From assembly GCF_009769165.1 (NCBI RefSeq), contig NZ_CP043476.1:496001-560000 (forward strand): a stretch of 64,000 nucleotides of DNA. Direction: 5' to 3'. Position numbers and translations under genes: made by a program. The notes beneath the pieces are model-generated. The model did not search any database and was not told where the DNA came from. It saw nothing but the letters and a program-made list of their open reading frames with translations. Positions 1 through 8,586 of this stretch are shown here, one piece after another. Position 1 is the stretch's first letter. Each line of letters begins with the position of its first letter. This DNA comes from Xanthomonas hyacinthi. Its GTDB lineage: Bacteria > Pseudomonadota > Gammaproteobacteria > Xanthomonadales > Xanthomonadaceae.

Positions 1-240
1 GTGTTGCGCATCGGAAAACCGTTGCGCATCTCTGCGCCCCGAGGAACCGTTGCGCGCCTCCGCACCCCGGAAAACCTGTTGCGCGTCGCCACGCACCGCA
101 ACTGCAGAGTTTCACGTCGACCGGGCCAGCGTCTTGTGGAAAAACGTCGCCTTTGACGTGGAAATTTGTCGATATGTTGCGATGGATCGCAGCGATTGCC
201 GCACGCCGCGCGCCACCTCACGCAGGCACGCGCGCAAACC
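1..240. other. Left-edge intergenic stretch with degenerate direct repeats
   Basis: No gene is supported here. The element gttgcgc, followed by a C/A-rich stretch, recurs at about positions 3, 21, 49 and 78 (spacings 18, 28 and 29). A plus-strand frame is open from base 1 to about 153, so the repeats could also be the 3' end of a gene cut by the window edge. Nothing about that frame is recognisable. The next gene, on the minus strand, ends at 241. Confidence 0.3.
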
Positions 241-2562
241 TCAGTGCGCGACAGGCGCCGATGCCGCCGCTTGCCGGTTCCAGTCCGGCGTCGGTGCCTG
301 CTGCAGCCAGCGCACGAAGAAGTCCGCCAACCGGCGCCGGCCGTAGTCGCCGCCGGCGCCATGGTCGCCGCCGGGCACCACCAGCAGATCGAAGTCCTTG
401 CCGGCCTTGATCAGCCGATCGGCGACCTGCAAGGTGCTGGCCGGATCCACGTTCCGATCCATGTCGCCGGTCACCAGCAGCAGATGCCCTTGCAGGCGCC
501 AGGCGTTGTCGACATTGGACGAAGCCGAATACCACGGCCCGACCGGCCAGCCCATCCATTGCTCGTTCCACCAGATCTTGTCCATGCGGTTGTCGTGGCA
601 GCCGGAATTGGCCACCGCGGCGACGTAGAACTCCGGATGGAACAGCAAGCCGCCGAGCGCGCTCTGGCCACCGGCGGAGCTGCCGTAGATGCCCACGCCC
701 TGCTCGATCGCGTACCACGGATACTGCGCCGCCGCCGCGCGGTGCCAGGCGATGCGATCGGGGAACCCGGCGTCCTTGAGGTTGCGCCAGGCCACGTCGT
801 GGAACGCGCGCGAACGGTTGTTGGTGCCCATGCCGTCGATCTGCGCCACGGCGAAGCCGAGCGCGGTCAGCGCCGGCACGCGCGCGCTGAAGGTCTTGGG
901 CACGAACGCGCCGTGCGGCCCGGCGTAGATGTTCTCGACCACGCGGTAGCGCTGCCCGTCGGCTTGCGCCTGCGGCCGATGGATCACGCCCCAGATCTCG
1001 GTCTTGCCGTCGCGGCCGGGCGCGTGGAACGGCAGCGGCGGCACCCAGCCGGCCGCGCGCAGCCGGCTCAGGTCGGTGCGCTCGACCTGCCGCGCCAGCG
1101 CCCCGTCGTCGCTGCGGCGCAGTTCCAGCACCGGCCCCAGGTCCACCCGCGAATACAGGTCGAGCAGCCAGCGTCCGTCGGGCGACAGCACGACTTCATG
1201 GTCGGCCTGCGCCGGGGTCAGCGCGGTCAGCTCGCTGCCGTCCAGGCCGATGCGATAGGCGTGACGGTAGTAGGGATCCTCGCCGGGCGTCATGCCCGAG
1301 GCGATGAAGTAGATCTGTTGCGCGGCCTCGTCCACGCGCTCGACCTTGCGCACCACCCACTCGCCGCGGGTGACCTGGCGCGGCGCACCGCCGCTGCGCG
1401 TGGCGTACAGGTACAGCTGCTCCCAGCCGTCGCGCTCGGAGGCCCACAGGGTGCGCGCGCCATCGGCGAAATCGTGGCGATAGCGTTTGCCACCGCCTTC
1501 GTGGGTGCCGCTGAGATTGGAATACTCGATGAAGGTCGGCGAGGTTTCCTCGATCAGGGCGCGCGCCTGCGCGCTGCGCCCATCCGCCTCGATGACGCGA
1601 TAGCGCTGGTGGCCGCGTTCGTTGTACTCGAAGGTGAAGCCGCTGCCGTCGCTGCGCCACTGCGGCCAGCTCAGCGCGAACGCATTCGGGAACAGCCCTG
1701 CCGGCACTGCCTTTGCCTGCCGCGAGGCCAGGTCGAACAGCACCGGCTGCAGCACCGGCAGCGGATCGCCGGGCTTGGCGTAGATCTGCTGGTGCAGCTT
1801 GGGCTGCAACTGGTCCGGCGGCGCCGACTCGATGTAGTGCACCGTGCGCAGCGGTGCCGGCTTGATGCGGTAGGCGACCAGCCGGGTCGAATCCGGCGAC
1901 CAGGCGAGGCTGTCCGCCGCGTAGTACTCGGCGGCGCTGCCATCGCGGCTGAGCGCGACCGGGGTGCCGCCGCCGGCCGGCGCGACCACCACGTTGCCGG
2001 CCTCGACCCAGGCCCGCCACCTGCCGTCCGGCGACGCCTGCGCATACGCCGCGCCCTGCTTCAGCGGGATGCTCATGTCGTAGGAATCGGGCGGCAACGC
2101 GCCCATCTCGGTGCGCGTGCAACGGTACTGCGGCAGGTCGCAGTGCCAGCGCACCCGATCGCTCTCGAAGGCCAGCCGGTGCGCATCCAGCTTCACCTCG
2201 GACAGCTGCAATGCCGTCGCATCGACCGGCTTGCCGCTAACCGCGGACATCGCCGCCGCCAGCCGCGCGTGATCGAAGGCGAGTTCGTTGCGACCGCCGT
2301 CCACCGCCACCCGGCGGTACTCGATCGCCGGGGCGGCACCGGCGCGCGCCAGCGAGCGCCGGTACAGGAAATGCCCGGCGTCCAGCCACAGCGGCTGCGA
2401 CGGCTGGCGATCGACCAGCGCCTCGTAGCGCTGGCTCAGCGCCTGCGCGCGCTGGTAGTCGTCCGCGCTGGGCGCGGCCAGCGCGCATGGCGCCAGCGCC
2501 ACCACTGCGAGCAGCAGCGCACCCAGCGCCGCGACGCGCCGCCCGTTTCGATCCGTCTTCAT
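241..2562 (-). CDS. S9 family (DPP4-like) prolyl peptidase, secreted
   Basis: A 773-residue serine peptidase expected to release N-terminal dipeptides, typically after proline or alanine, in the periplasm. Residues 1-29 form a signal peptide ending near ALA. An eight-bladed DPPIV-type propeller follows (about 40-510), then an alpha/beta hydrolase domain. The triad reads as Ser629 in GSSAGG, Asp702 in GDMDRN and His734 in GGDHG. The start has an AGGTGG ribosome site about 8 bases upstream. The gene begins 19 bases after the GH43 gene, so it is the last member of the TonB-receptor/glycosidase operon. A paralogue with the same triad and very similar hydrolase domain lies at 16798-19128. Family and catalytic residues are clear. 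The substrate is inferred. Confidence 0.9.
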   Translation of the reverse strand: MKTDRNGRRVAALGALLLAVVALAPCALAAPSADDYQRAQALSQRYEALVDRQPSQPLWLDAGHFLYRRSLARAGAAPAIEYRRVAVDGGRNELAFDHARLAAAMSAVSGKPVDATALQLSEVKLDAHRLAFESDRVRWHCDLPQYRCTRTEMGALPPDSYDMSIPLKQGAAYAQASPDGRWRAWVEAGNVVVAPAGGGTPVALSRDGSAAEYYAADSLAWSPDSTRLVAYRIKPAPLRTVHYIESAPPDQLQPKLHQQIYAKPGDPLPVLQPVLFDLASRQAKAVPAGLFPNAFALSWPQWRSDGSGFTFEYNERGHQRYRVIEADGRSAQARALIEETSPTFIEYSNLSGTHEGGGKRYRHDFADGARTLWASERDGWEQLYLYATRSGGAPRQVTRGEWVVRKVERVDEAAQQIYFIASGMTPGEDPYYRHAYRIGLDGSELTALTPAQADHEVVLSPDGRWLLDLYSRVDLGPVLELRRSDDGALARQVERTDLSRLRAAGWVPPLPFHAPGRDGKTEIWGVIHRPQAQADGQRYRVVENIYAGPHGAFVPKTFSARVPALTALGFAVAQIDGMGTNNRSRAFHDVAWRNLKDAGFPDRIAWHRAAAAQYPWYAIEQGVGIYGSSAGGQSALGGLLFHPEFYVAAVANSGCHDNRMDKIWWNEQWMGWPVGPWYSASSNVDNAWRLQGHLLLVTGDMDRNVDPASTLQVADRLIKAGKDFDLLVVPGGDHGAGGDYGRRRLADFFVRWLQQAPTPDWNRQAAASAPVAH

Positions 2563-2581
2563 TCGTCAACCACCTGATGCA

Positions 2582-4174
2582 TCAAAGCGTGTCGCAGCGC
2601 TGCGCATCCGCAACGCCGGCCTGGGCCAGGCGCTGCGCGCGCGTGGCCCACATTTCCCATTCCTGCACCGCCAGCGCGGCATAGCCGCCGTCGCCGCCGG
2701 AGGCATCGAACACCGCGCGCACGCAGCGCGTGGTCACCGGCGCGAAACGCAGCGTCTGCACCCGGCCCGCGACCGCAGCGCCCACAGCCTGCGCCAGCGG
2801 CAGCCACTGCCCGTCCTTGCGGTATTCCAGATGCCAGCGCGCCGGCGGCGCCACGCCTTCGTTGGCGCCGGGCGGATGGTCGGCCCAGAACACGATGCGG
2901 CTGCGCTGCAGCGTCAGCGGCTGCGCCCAGCTGTACTGGATCCACTGCTGCGGCGGATTGTGCGCATTCCAGCTGCCCCACATCTGCGGCGGCAGCGGAT
3001 TGCGCTTGACCACGCCGTCGTTGAGCGCGGCGATCCAGTACTGATGCGGGATGTCCGGGCCGTTGGAAGCGCTGGCATGGGCGTAGCGGGCGACGTTGCG
3101 CTGCAGCGGCACCGACGGCTGCGGCGCGCGCGTGGCCAGCACCGGGCGAATGCGTGCCGGCCGCTGCGTGTCGTCCCAGTCCAGCCGGTCGATCGCCACG
3201 CTGCGGCGGAAGTGGCCGCCGCCCTTGGCATCGGCGGTGTGATAGACCAGATACCACTGGCCCTTGAATTGCACGATGCCCGAATGCGAGGTGGTGGAGG
3301 ACACCGGCGGCAGGATCACCCCGCGGTAGGTCCACGGCCCCAGCGGCGACGGCGCGCTGCCGTAGGCGATGCAGGCGTGATACAGCGTCGGCGTGCAGTC
3401 CGAGTCCGGCCCGGCGCGGTTGCCGGCATAGGCCATGTAGTAGGTGCCATTGCGCTTGAACAGCCATGGCGCTTCGAAATAGCCGTCCAGCGTGGTCACC
3501 GCCACCGCCGCGCCCTTGGGCGTGACCATGTCGCGCTCCAGCTCGATGCCGAACAGCTTGCCGAAGGTGCCCCAGTACAGATACACGCGGCCGTCGTCGT
3601 CGACCAGCACGGTCGGGTCGATGTTCTGGATCGTGTTCCTGACCGGCAACGACTGCGACAGGATCGGCCCTTGCGGGTGCGCGTCGCGCCACGGCCCCAA
3701 CGGACTGTCGGCGACCGCCACGCCGATCGCGAACGGATCGGCGTTGGGCGAGTGTTTTTCTTCGACCGGCGCGTACAGGTAATAGCGCCGGTCCGGCCCC
3801 TGCACGATCTGCGCGGCATAGGCGCGGCCCGCGGCGGCCCAGGCGAACACCTGCTCGGGGCGCAGCAACGATGGGTAGTGGGTCCAGTTGCCGCTGCCGA
3901 CATTGTCGGTCACCAGCATTTGCCAGCGCTGGATCACGAAGTCGTTGACGTCGGGCGGCGCCTCGTCGCGGCCGGCGATGATGTACAGCTTGCCGTCGGC
4001 GACCAGCGGCGCCGGATCGGCGGAATAGTCGCGGCCGTCGGCCAGGATCGGATTGCCGGCGCTGTGCACGCTGCGCGCGAGCAACGGTGCCGCCTGCGCT
4101 CCGGCAACGGCGAGCGCCAACAGCAGGCAGGTGCCGACGCGTGCGGCACGCTGCGCTGCGCGATACAGGCTCAT
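2582..4174 (-). CDS. GH43 family glycosidase with C-terminal accessory module
   Basis: A 530-residue secreted enzyme of the five-bladed GH43 type, usually an alpha-L-arabinofuranosidase, arabinanase or xylosidase. A signal peptide spans about residues 1-29. Candidate catalytic residues are Asp53 (base, in SADPAP), Asp186 (pKa modulator, in NIDPT) and Glu234 (acid, in FEAPW). From about residue 360 there is a jelly-roll-like module with the landmarks ALNDG, WGSWN, GVAPP and FAPVTT. The same landmarks occur near the end of the upstream 1444-residue protein. The ATG overlaps the TGA of that upstream gene (ATGA), which indicates translational coupling and fixes the start against longer frames. 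Family assignment is strong. Arabinan or Hyp-arabinoside specificity is inference from context. Confidence 0.85.
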   Translation of the reverse strand: MSLYRAAQRAARVGTCLLLALAVAGAQAAPLLARSVHSAGNPILADGRDYSADPAPLVADGKLYIIAGRDEAPPDVNDFVIQRWQMLVTDNVGSGNWTHYPSLLRPEQVFAWAAAGRAYAAQIVQGPDRRYYLYAPVEEKHSPNADPFAIGVAVADSPLGPWRDAHPQGPILSQSLPVRNTIQNIDPTVLVDDDGRVYLYWGTFGKLFGIELERDMVTPKGAAVAVTTLDGYFEAPWLFKRNGTYYMAYAGNRAGPDSDCTPTLYHACIAYGSAPSPLGPWTYRGVILPPVSSTTSHSGIVQFKGQWYLVYHTADAKGGGHFRRSVAIDRLDWDDTQRPARIRPVLATRAPQPSVPLQRNVARYAHASASNGPDIPHQYWIAALNDGVVKRNPLPPQMWGSWNAHNPPQQWIQYSWAQPLTLQRSRIVFWADHPPGANEGVAPPARWHLEYRKDGQWLPLAQAVGAAVAGRVQTLRFAPVTTRCVRAVFDASGGDGGYAALAVQEWEMWATRAQRLAQAGVADAQRCDTL

Positions 4175-7100
4175 GGCGCCACCGCCGCATCGACCACGAT
4201 CTGCAGTCGCACCGGCAACTGCCCGCTGCCGCCGCGCCCCTGCGCGCTGCCGACGATGCTGCTGGTGCCCGGCGCGGCATAGGCGGCCGGCGCCAACGGC
4301 GGCCACTGCACCGGCACGCGTTCGCGCGAGCCGTCGTTGTATTGCACGCCGACGAATACCGGCAGCGCCGGCACCTGCCCGGCATGCACATGCAGCGGCG
4401 GCGGCGCCTGCACGGTGTTGATCTGGCCCGGCGCGGTGGCGCGCACCCAGATGCTGGCGCTGACCGGCAAACCGCCATCGACCAGGCCCTGCACCTGCAC
4501 GCGGCCCTCGCCGGCCAACGCCGCCGCTTCGAGTTGCGGCCAGCGCACGTCCAGCCACGCCCAACTGCCGTCGGCGAAATAGCCGGCGATACGCTGCGGC
4601 AGCGCTGGCGTCTCGCCCGGCGCCACGCGCACATCAATCGGCTCGACCGCGTCGGCGCGCTCGGCGAACACCTGCCATTCGTCGATGCCGACCGCGGCGT
4701 GGCCCTCGCCCTGCGCGGCGGTGTCCAGCACCACGCGCAACGCGCTGGTGGTCACCGGCGCGAACGCCACGCGGCTCGGTTCGCCGCGCGCAGCGACTGG
4801 ATAGCCGCCGCGCACGGCGATGTCGCGCCACTGCTCGCCATCGCGGTATTGCAGCTTCCACGCACGTGGCGGCGCCACGCCGCCGTCGGGCTGGTCGTCC
4901 CAGAAATACAGCGCGGCACCGTTCAAGCGCTGCGGTTGCCGCCATTGGTACTGCACCCACACCGAGGCCGGCTGCGCGCGACCCCAACTGCCCCAGCGGC
5001 GATCCGCGGACGGCGCTTGATCCGGCGCGGGCAGCAGCCCGTCGTTGAGCGCCTGCAACCGGTGATGGCCGGCGGTGACCTGCGCGCTGGCCTCGGCGTC
5101 GCCCTGCACTTCCAGGCCCTGCCCGGCCGGCGTCGGCGCGGCGACCACGGCCACGTCGGCATGGCCTTGCAACGCGCCATCGTCGGCCTGCAAGCGCAGC
5201 GTGTAGGCGCCGGGCGCAGTGAAGCGCACGCTGCTGCTGGCCGCCTGCGGTTCCTCGAAGATCGCCGCGCCGCCGGGCGGCGCCTGCAGCACGCGCCAAT
5301 GCAGCGCCAAGCTGCCGTTCGGCAACGCGTCGTCGCCGACGCGGCCAACGAGACGTAGCGCGCCGCCGGCGCCATCCTGCTGCCAGGCCTCGACCTGCGG
5401 CGCCTGATTGGCCTTCACCGCCGGCACCCGCGCGCCGCTGGCATAGGCCTGGATTTCCTTGATCCCGGTGCGCAGCGTGCCGGCATGGGTCACCAGCACG
5501 CGCAGCCGCTGCACGCGCAGCGCCGGGAAGCGCACGCGGTTGCGGTTGCCCTGCGCGATCGGCGCATCGCGCACCTGGCCGGGCACGGTCTTCCAGGCAT
5601 GCCCGTCGAAATACTGCAGCACGTACAGCCACGGCGGCGCGTAGCCGGCGCGGGTGCCGGAGGCAAAGCCGTGCTGCTCGCCGGGCGGCGAGGAGCTGCG
5701 GTAGAAGTACAGGCGCACGTCGTCCAGCAGTTGCGGACGGCCCAGGTCGAGTTCGATCCAGTCGCTGCGCGACGGCGACCCGACCGTGCCCCAGAACGGT
5801 TCGTTGGCGGTGCTGCCGTCCACCGCCGCGCTGGCCGGGAAACCGTCGGCGGCATAGCTGGCGCTCACCGCCGCGCCTTGCGCGAGGTTGTGCGCGGTCG
5901 CCGGCAGCGTGGTGTCCACGCCGGCGTCGGCCAGCACCGCGGTGATGCGCGCATCGGCGGCGAAGCGCACCTGCTCCGGCGCCTGCAGGGCAATGGCCTT
6001 CGAACTGACTACACGCAGCTGCGCGGCATCCGCGTTGACCGCGTCCGGCAGCGCCTGCACGCGGCCGCTGGCCGGGTCGTAGAGCACATGCGCCAGGCGA
6101 TCGACGGTGAACGCCAGCTTCCCGTCCAGATACAGCGAATAGCCCTTGGGCACCGCGCCGCCGTAGTGGCGGCCGTCGCGGTCCCAGACGATGGCCAGGT
6201 CGCGGTCGCGGTAGCGCACCGCGTCGGCGGCGAAGTGATCCCAGCCGATATCGATCGGAGACAGCTCGATCCTGGCGTCGCTGCGCGGACGCAGGCCCAT
6301 CGCGTCCTCGATCACGGTGAAGTTGGTCGCGCCGAGCTGGGTGTGGTGGATCCACGAGCGGTAGCCGATGCTGCCGCCGTCGGCGGCGCTGCCCTGCGCC
6401 CAGAACTCGTTCTGGTCCGGGTAGCGGTTGTCGCCGTCGATGTAGTGCGCCCAGGCGTTCCAGTACAGCAGTTTGCGGTAGCTGCCCGCGTCCAGATACG
6501 GACTGGGATAGTCGCGCAGCGCGCTGCCGAGCAGGCGGAAGGCAACGGTGGAATTGATCACCGAGAAATTGTTGCTGCCGCCGGCGCCGCGCGCCTGCCG
6601 GTCGGCCTGGTTGGCGGTGTAGAACGGGAAGATCGGATACTGCCGCGCGTCGGCGAACAGGCGCAGCGCGCGCACGTATTTCGGATCGTAGTCGGCATCG
6701 CCCTGCCGCGGCATCAGGCCGACGCTGAACGGGTAGTAGTTGTTGGTCTCCTTCCAGTCCACCGGCAGCCGCGCGCCATCGGCCTGGCGCTGCTTGAGCA
6801 GGTCGCCGTGCAGGCCCATGCCGTCGGCGCTGGCGCTGTGGTCCTGCCACAGCACGGCGAGCACGGCGCTGCGGATCTTCGCCGCCAGCGCCTGCATGCG
6901 CACAGCGGTGGCCGCATCGCCGGCGAGTTCCGCGGCCTGCGCCGCGGCCTGCGCGTTGGCGTAGACGTAGGCGCTCTCGCTGCGGTCCATGCGGATCTGG
7001 CCGTGCTGCCTGGCCCAGTCGAAGGACACCGCATCGGCGTCGTTGCCGGTCATCGCCGCCCAGTCGTACTCGATCAGGCCGTTGCCGTTGCGGTCGTAGG

Positions 7101-8505
7101 CACGCAACAACGCGTCCACGTCGGCGCTGGCGTAGCGCGCCAGTTGCGCCGCCACCGCCGGCGGTCCGCCGTGCAGCTGGTAGGCGCGCCAGGCGGCGGC
7201 GCTGAGGTATTGGGCGTAGGAATTGGACCAGTTCTCCGGCGCGCCGGGATTGTCCACGTACTTGCCGCCGCCGGCGGTCTCGCCGGCGCCCAGCCACGAG
7301 CCGTAGGCGTAGCTGGGATCGCGCAGGTACTTGAGGTCGTCGATGAACATGCCGGTGGTCAGCACGATCGCGTTGTCGTAGCCGAGCACGCCTTCGATCG
7401 CCACCGGGAACTGGTAGTCGTTGCCGGGCACCGCGGCGTCGAGGAAATTGAAGCGCAGCAGCCACCAGCGGTAGAACACCGTCTTGTCGATGTTGTCCTC
7501 GGGCGTATCCAGGTACGGCAGGTTGTCGGCCCACCAGCGGTTGTAGGCGACCACATGCTCGCTGTAGGCCTGCTGCGGCGACTGCGCGGCGATGCGCCGG
7601 TATTCCTGCAGCGATGCCGGCAGTTCGCGCGCGACCAGCCCGAGCTGCACCTTCAGCGTGGCCGCCTCGCCGCTCGCCGGCAGCGCCACGCGGCGCGCGA
7701 TGGAGCCGCCCTCGACCGCGAAGCCGTCGCCGGACAGCCGCGGGAATACCGTGGTGATCGCATTGTGGGTGGCGAACGCGCCGGTGAGCTCGGTGCCGTC
7801 GGCATGCGTGGCCATCGGCGAGATCGCGCGCAGGGTCAGCGTGCGCGCCACGCCGTCGCTGCTGGACAGCGTGGCCTCGGCCACGGCCACGTTCTGCTCG
7901 CTGATGAACTTGACCAGGCGCAGCCGTACGCCGGCGCCGGCATCGGCGTAGACGCTGCTGAAATAGCTCGGCGTCTGCCGCCGCTGCGCGCTGTCCTCGA
8001 CCAGTTGCAGCGGCTTGCCGTCGAGTTCCGCCTGCAGGCGGAACAGCGCATCGTGGCCGGTCTTGTGCGCGTAGGCGACGTCGCCGACGAAGCCCGGCTG
8101 CTGCGGCTGATGCGTGTACATGTAGGCGGCGCGGCCGCGGCTGAACAGCCAGTTGTTGCTGTCGTCGAAACCGCCGCCGGTGCCGCTGCGCGCGAGCATG
8201 CGGTCGATCCAGAAATCCTCGCCCGGCGCAGCGCCGGCGCCGGCCGCCAGGTCGGCGGCGAACACCCGCTGCAGATGCCCGCCCGGCGCGAAGGCCACGC
8301 CGCTGTCGGGGATCGGCGTCGGCGTGCCCTTGAAGCGCGGATCGCCGAGCGCGGCGTTTTCCCGCACCGCTTGCGTCGCCGACACATGTGGATCGGCCTG
8401 CGTCGGCGCACTCGGCAGCATGCCGGCGAGACCGGCCAGGGACAGCGCCAGCCATAGCGGCTGCGGCCTGCGACCGCGCCGGTAGCAATCAACCTTCGAT
8501 TTCAT
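4171..8505 (-). CDS. Large secreted multidomain (alpha/alpha)6-barrel glycosidase, MGH1/GH63-like
   Basis: A 1444-residue protein with a signal peptide (about 1-37, ending TQA). Residues about 60-760 look like an (alpha/alpha)6 toroid of the MGH1/GH63-like type: Trp-rich hairpins, acidic loops DWKETNNYYPF and DQNEFW, and YRSWIHHTQLG. A discoidin-like (F5/8 type C) domain follows (about 855-1010, with WIELDLG), then a PKD/Ig-like segment (about 1020-1120), a jelly-roll module shared with the neighbouring GH43 protein (about 1130-1290), and two Ig-like repeats at the C terminus. The precise GH family is not settled. GH121 (beta-L-arabinobiosidase, HypBA2 type) is one candidate because of the GH43 partner. 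The gene starts 81 bases after the TonB-receptor gene and overlaps the GH43 start by four bases. Confidence 0.75.
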   Translation of the reverse strand: MKSKVDCYRRGRRPQPLWLALSLAGLAGMLPSAPTQADPHVSATQAVRENAALGDPRFKGTPTPIPDSGVAFAPGGHLQRVFAADLAAGAGAAPGEDFWIDRMLARSGTGGGFDDSNNWLFSRGRAAYMYTHQPQQPGFVGDVAYAHKTGHDALFRLQAELDGKPLQLVEDSAQRRQTPSYFSSVYADAGAGVRLRLVKFISEQNVAVAEATLSSSDGVARTLTLRAISPMATHADGTELTGAFATHNAITTVFPRLSGDGFAVEGGSIARRVALPASGEAATLKVQLGLVARELPASLQEYRRIAAQSPQQAYSEHVVAYNRWWADNLPYLDTPEDNIDKTVFYRWWLLRFNFLDAAVPGNDYQFPVAIEGVLGYDNAIVLTTGMFIDDLKYLRDPSYAYGSWLGAGETAGGGKYVDNPGAPENWSNSYAQYLSAAAWRAYQLHGGPPAVAAQLARYASADVDALLRAYDRNGNGLIEYDWAAMTGNDADAVSFDWARQHGQIRMDRSESAYVYANAQAAAQAAELAGDAATAVRMQALAAKIRSAVLAVLWQDHSASADGMGLHGDLLKQRQADGARLPVDWKETNNYYPFSVGLMPRQGDADYDPKYVRALRLFADARQYPIFPFYTANQADRQARGAGGSNNFSVINSTVAFRLLGSALRDYPSPYLDAGSYRKLLYWNAWAHYIDGDNRYPDQNEFWAQGSAADGGSIGYRSWIHHTQLGATNFTVIEDAMGLRPRSDARIELSPIDIGWDHFAADAVRYRDRDLAIVWDRDGRHYGGAVPKGYSLYLDGKLAFTVDRLAHVLYDPASGRVQALPDAVNADAAQLRVVSSKAIALQAPEQVRFAADARITAVLADAGVDTTLPATAHNLAQGAAVSASYAADGFPASAAVDGSTANEPFWGTVGSPSRSDWIELDLGRPQLLDDVRLYFYRSSSPPGEQHGFASGTRAGYAPPWLYVLQYFDGHAWKTVPGQVRDAPIAQGNRNRVRFPALRVQRLRVLVTHAGTLRTGIKEIQAYASGARVPAVKANQAPQVEAWQQDGAGGALRLVGRVGDDALPNGSLALHWRVLQAPPGGAAIFEEPQAASSSVRFTAPGAYTLRLQADDGALQGHADVAVVAAPTPAGQGLEVQGDAEASAQVTAGHHRLQALNDGLLPAPDQAPSADRRWGSWGRAQPASVWVQYQWRQPQRLNGAALYFWDDQPDGGVAPPRAWKLQYRDGEQWRDIAVRGGYPVAARGEPSRVAFAPVTTSALRVVLDTAAQGEGHAAVGIDEWQVFAERADAVEPIDVRVAPGETPALPQRIAGYFADGSWAWLDVRWPQLEAAALAGEGRVQVQGLVDGGLPVSASIWVRATAPGQINTVQAPPPLHVHAGQVPALPVFVGVQYNDGSRERVPVQWPPLAPAAYAAPGTSSIVGSAQGRGGSGQLPVRLQIVVDAAVAP

Positions 8506-8586
8506 GTCATCCCATCACAGCCGCGGATGCAGGCGCCACGGCGCGGGCTGCGTAGCAGCAGCCCTGCGCAACGGCGACCGCGATGC

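Noticed and set aside
166-2577. 803-residue plus-strand frame opposite the first S9 peptidase
   Set aside because: It is a shadow of a gene with an intact catalytic triad and signal peptide. Composition is Arg/Ala/Gly-rich without motifs.
5485-8457. 990-residue plus-strand frame opposite the 1444-residue enzyme gene
   Set aside because: It is antisense to a gene with clear domains, is Arg/Gly/Val-rich with no recognisable fold, and arises from high GC. Similar long antisense frames over most genes were dropped for the same reason.
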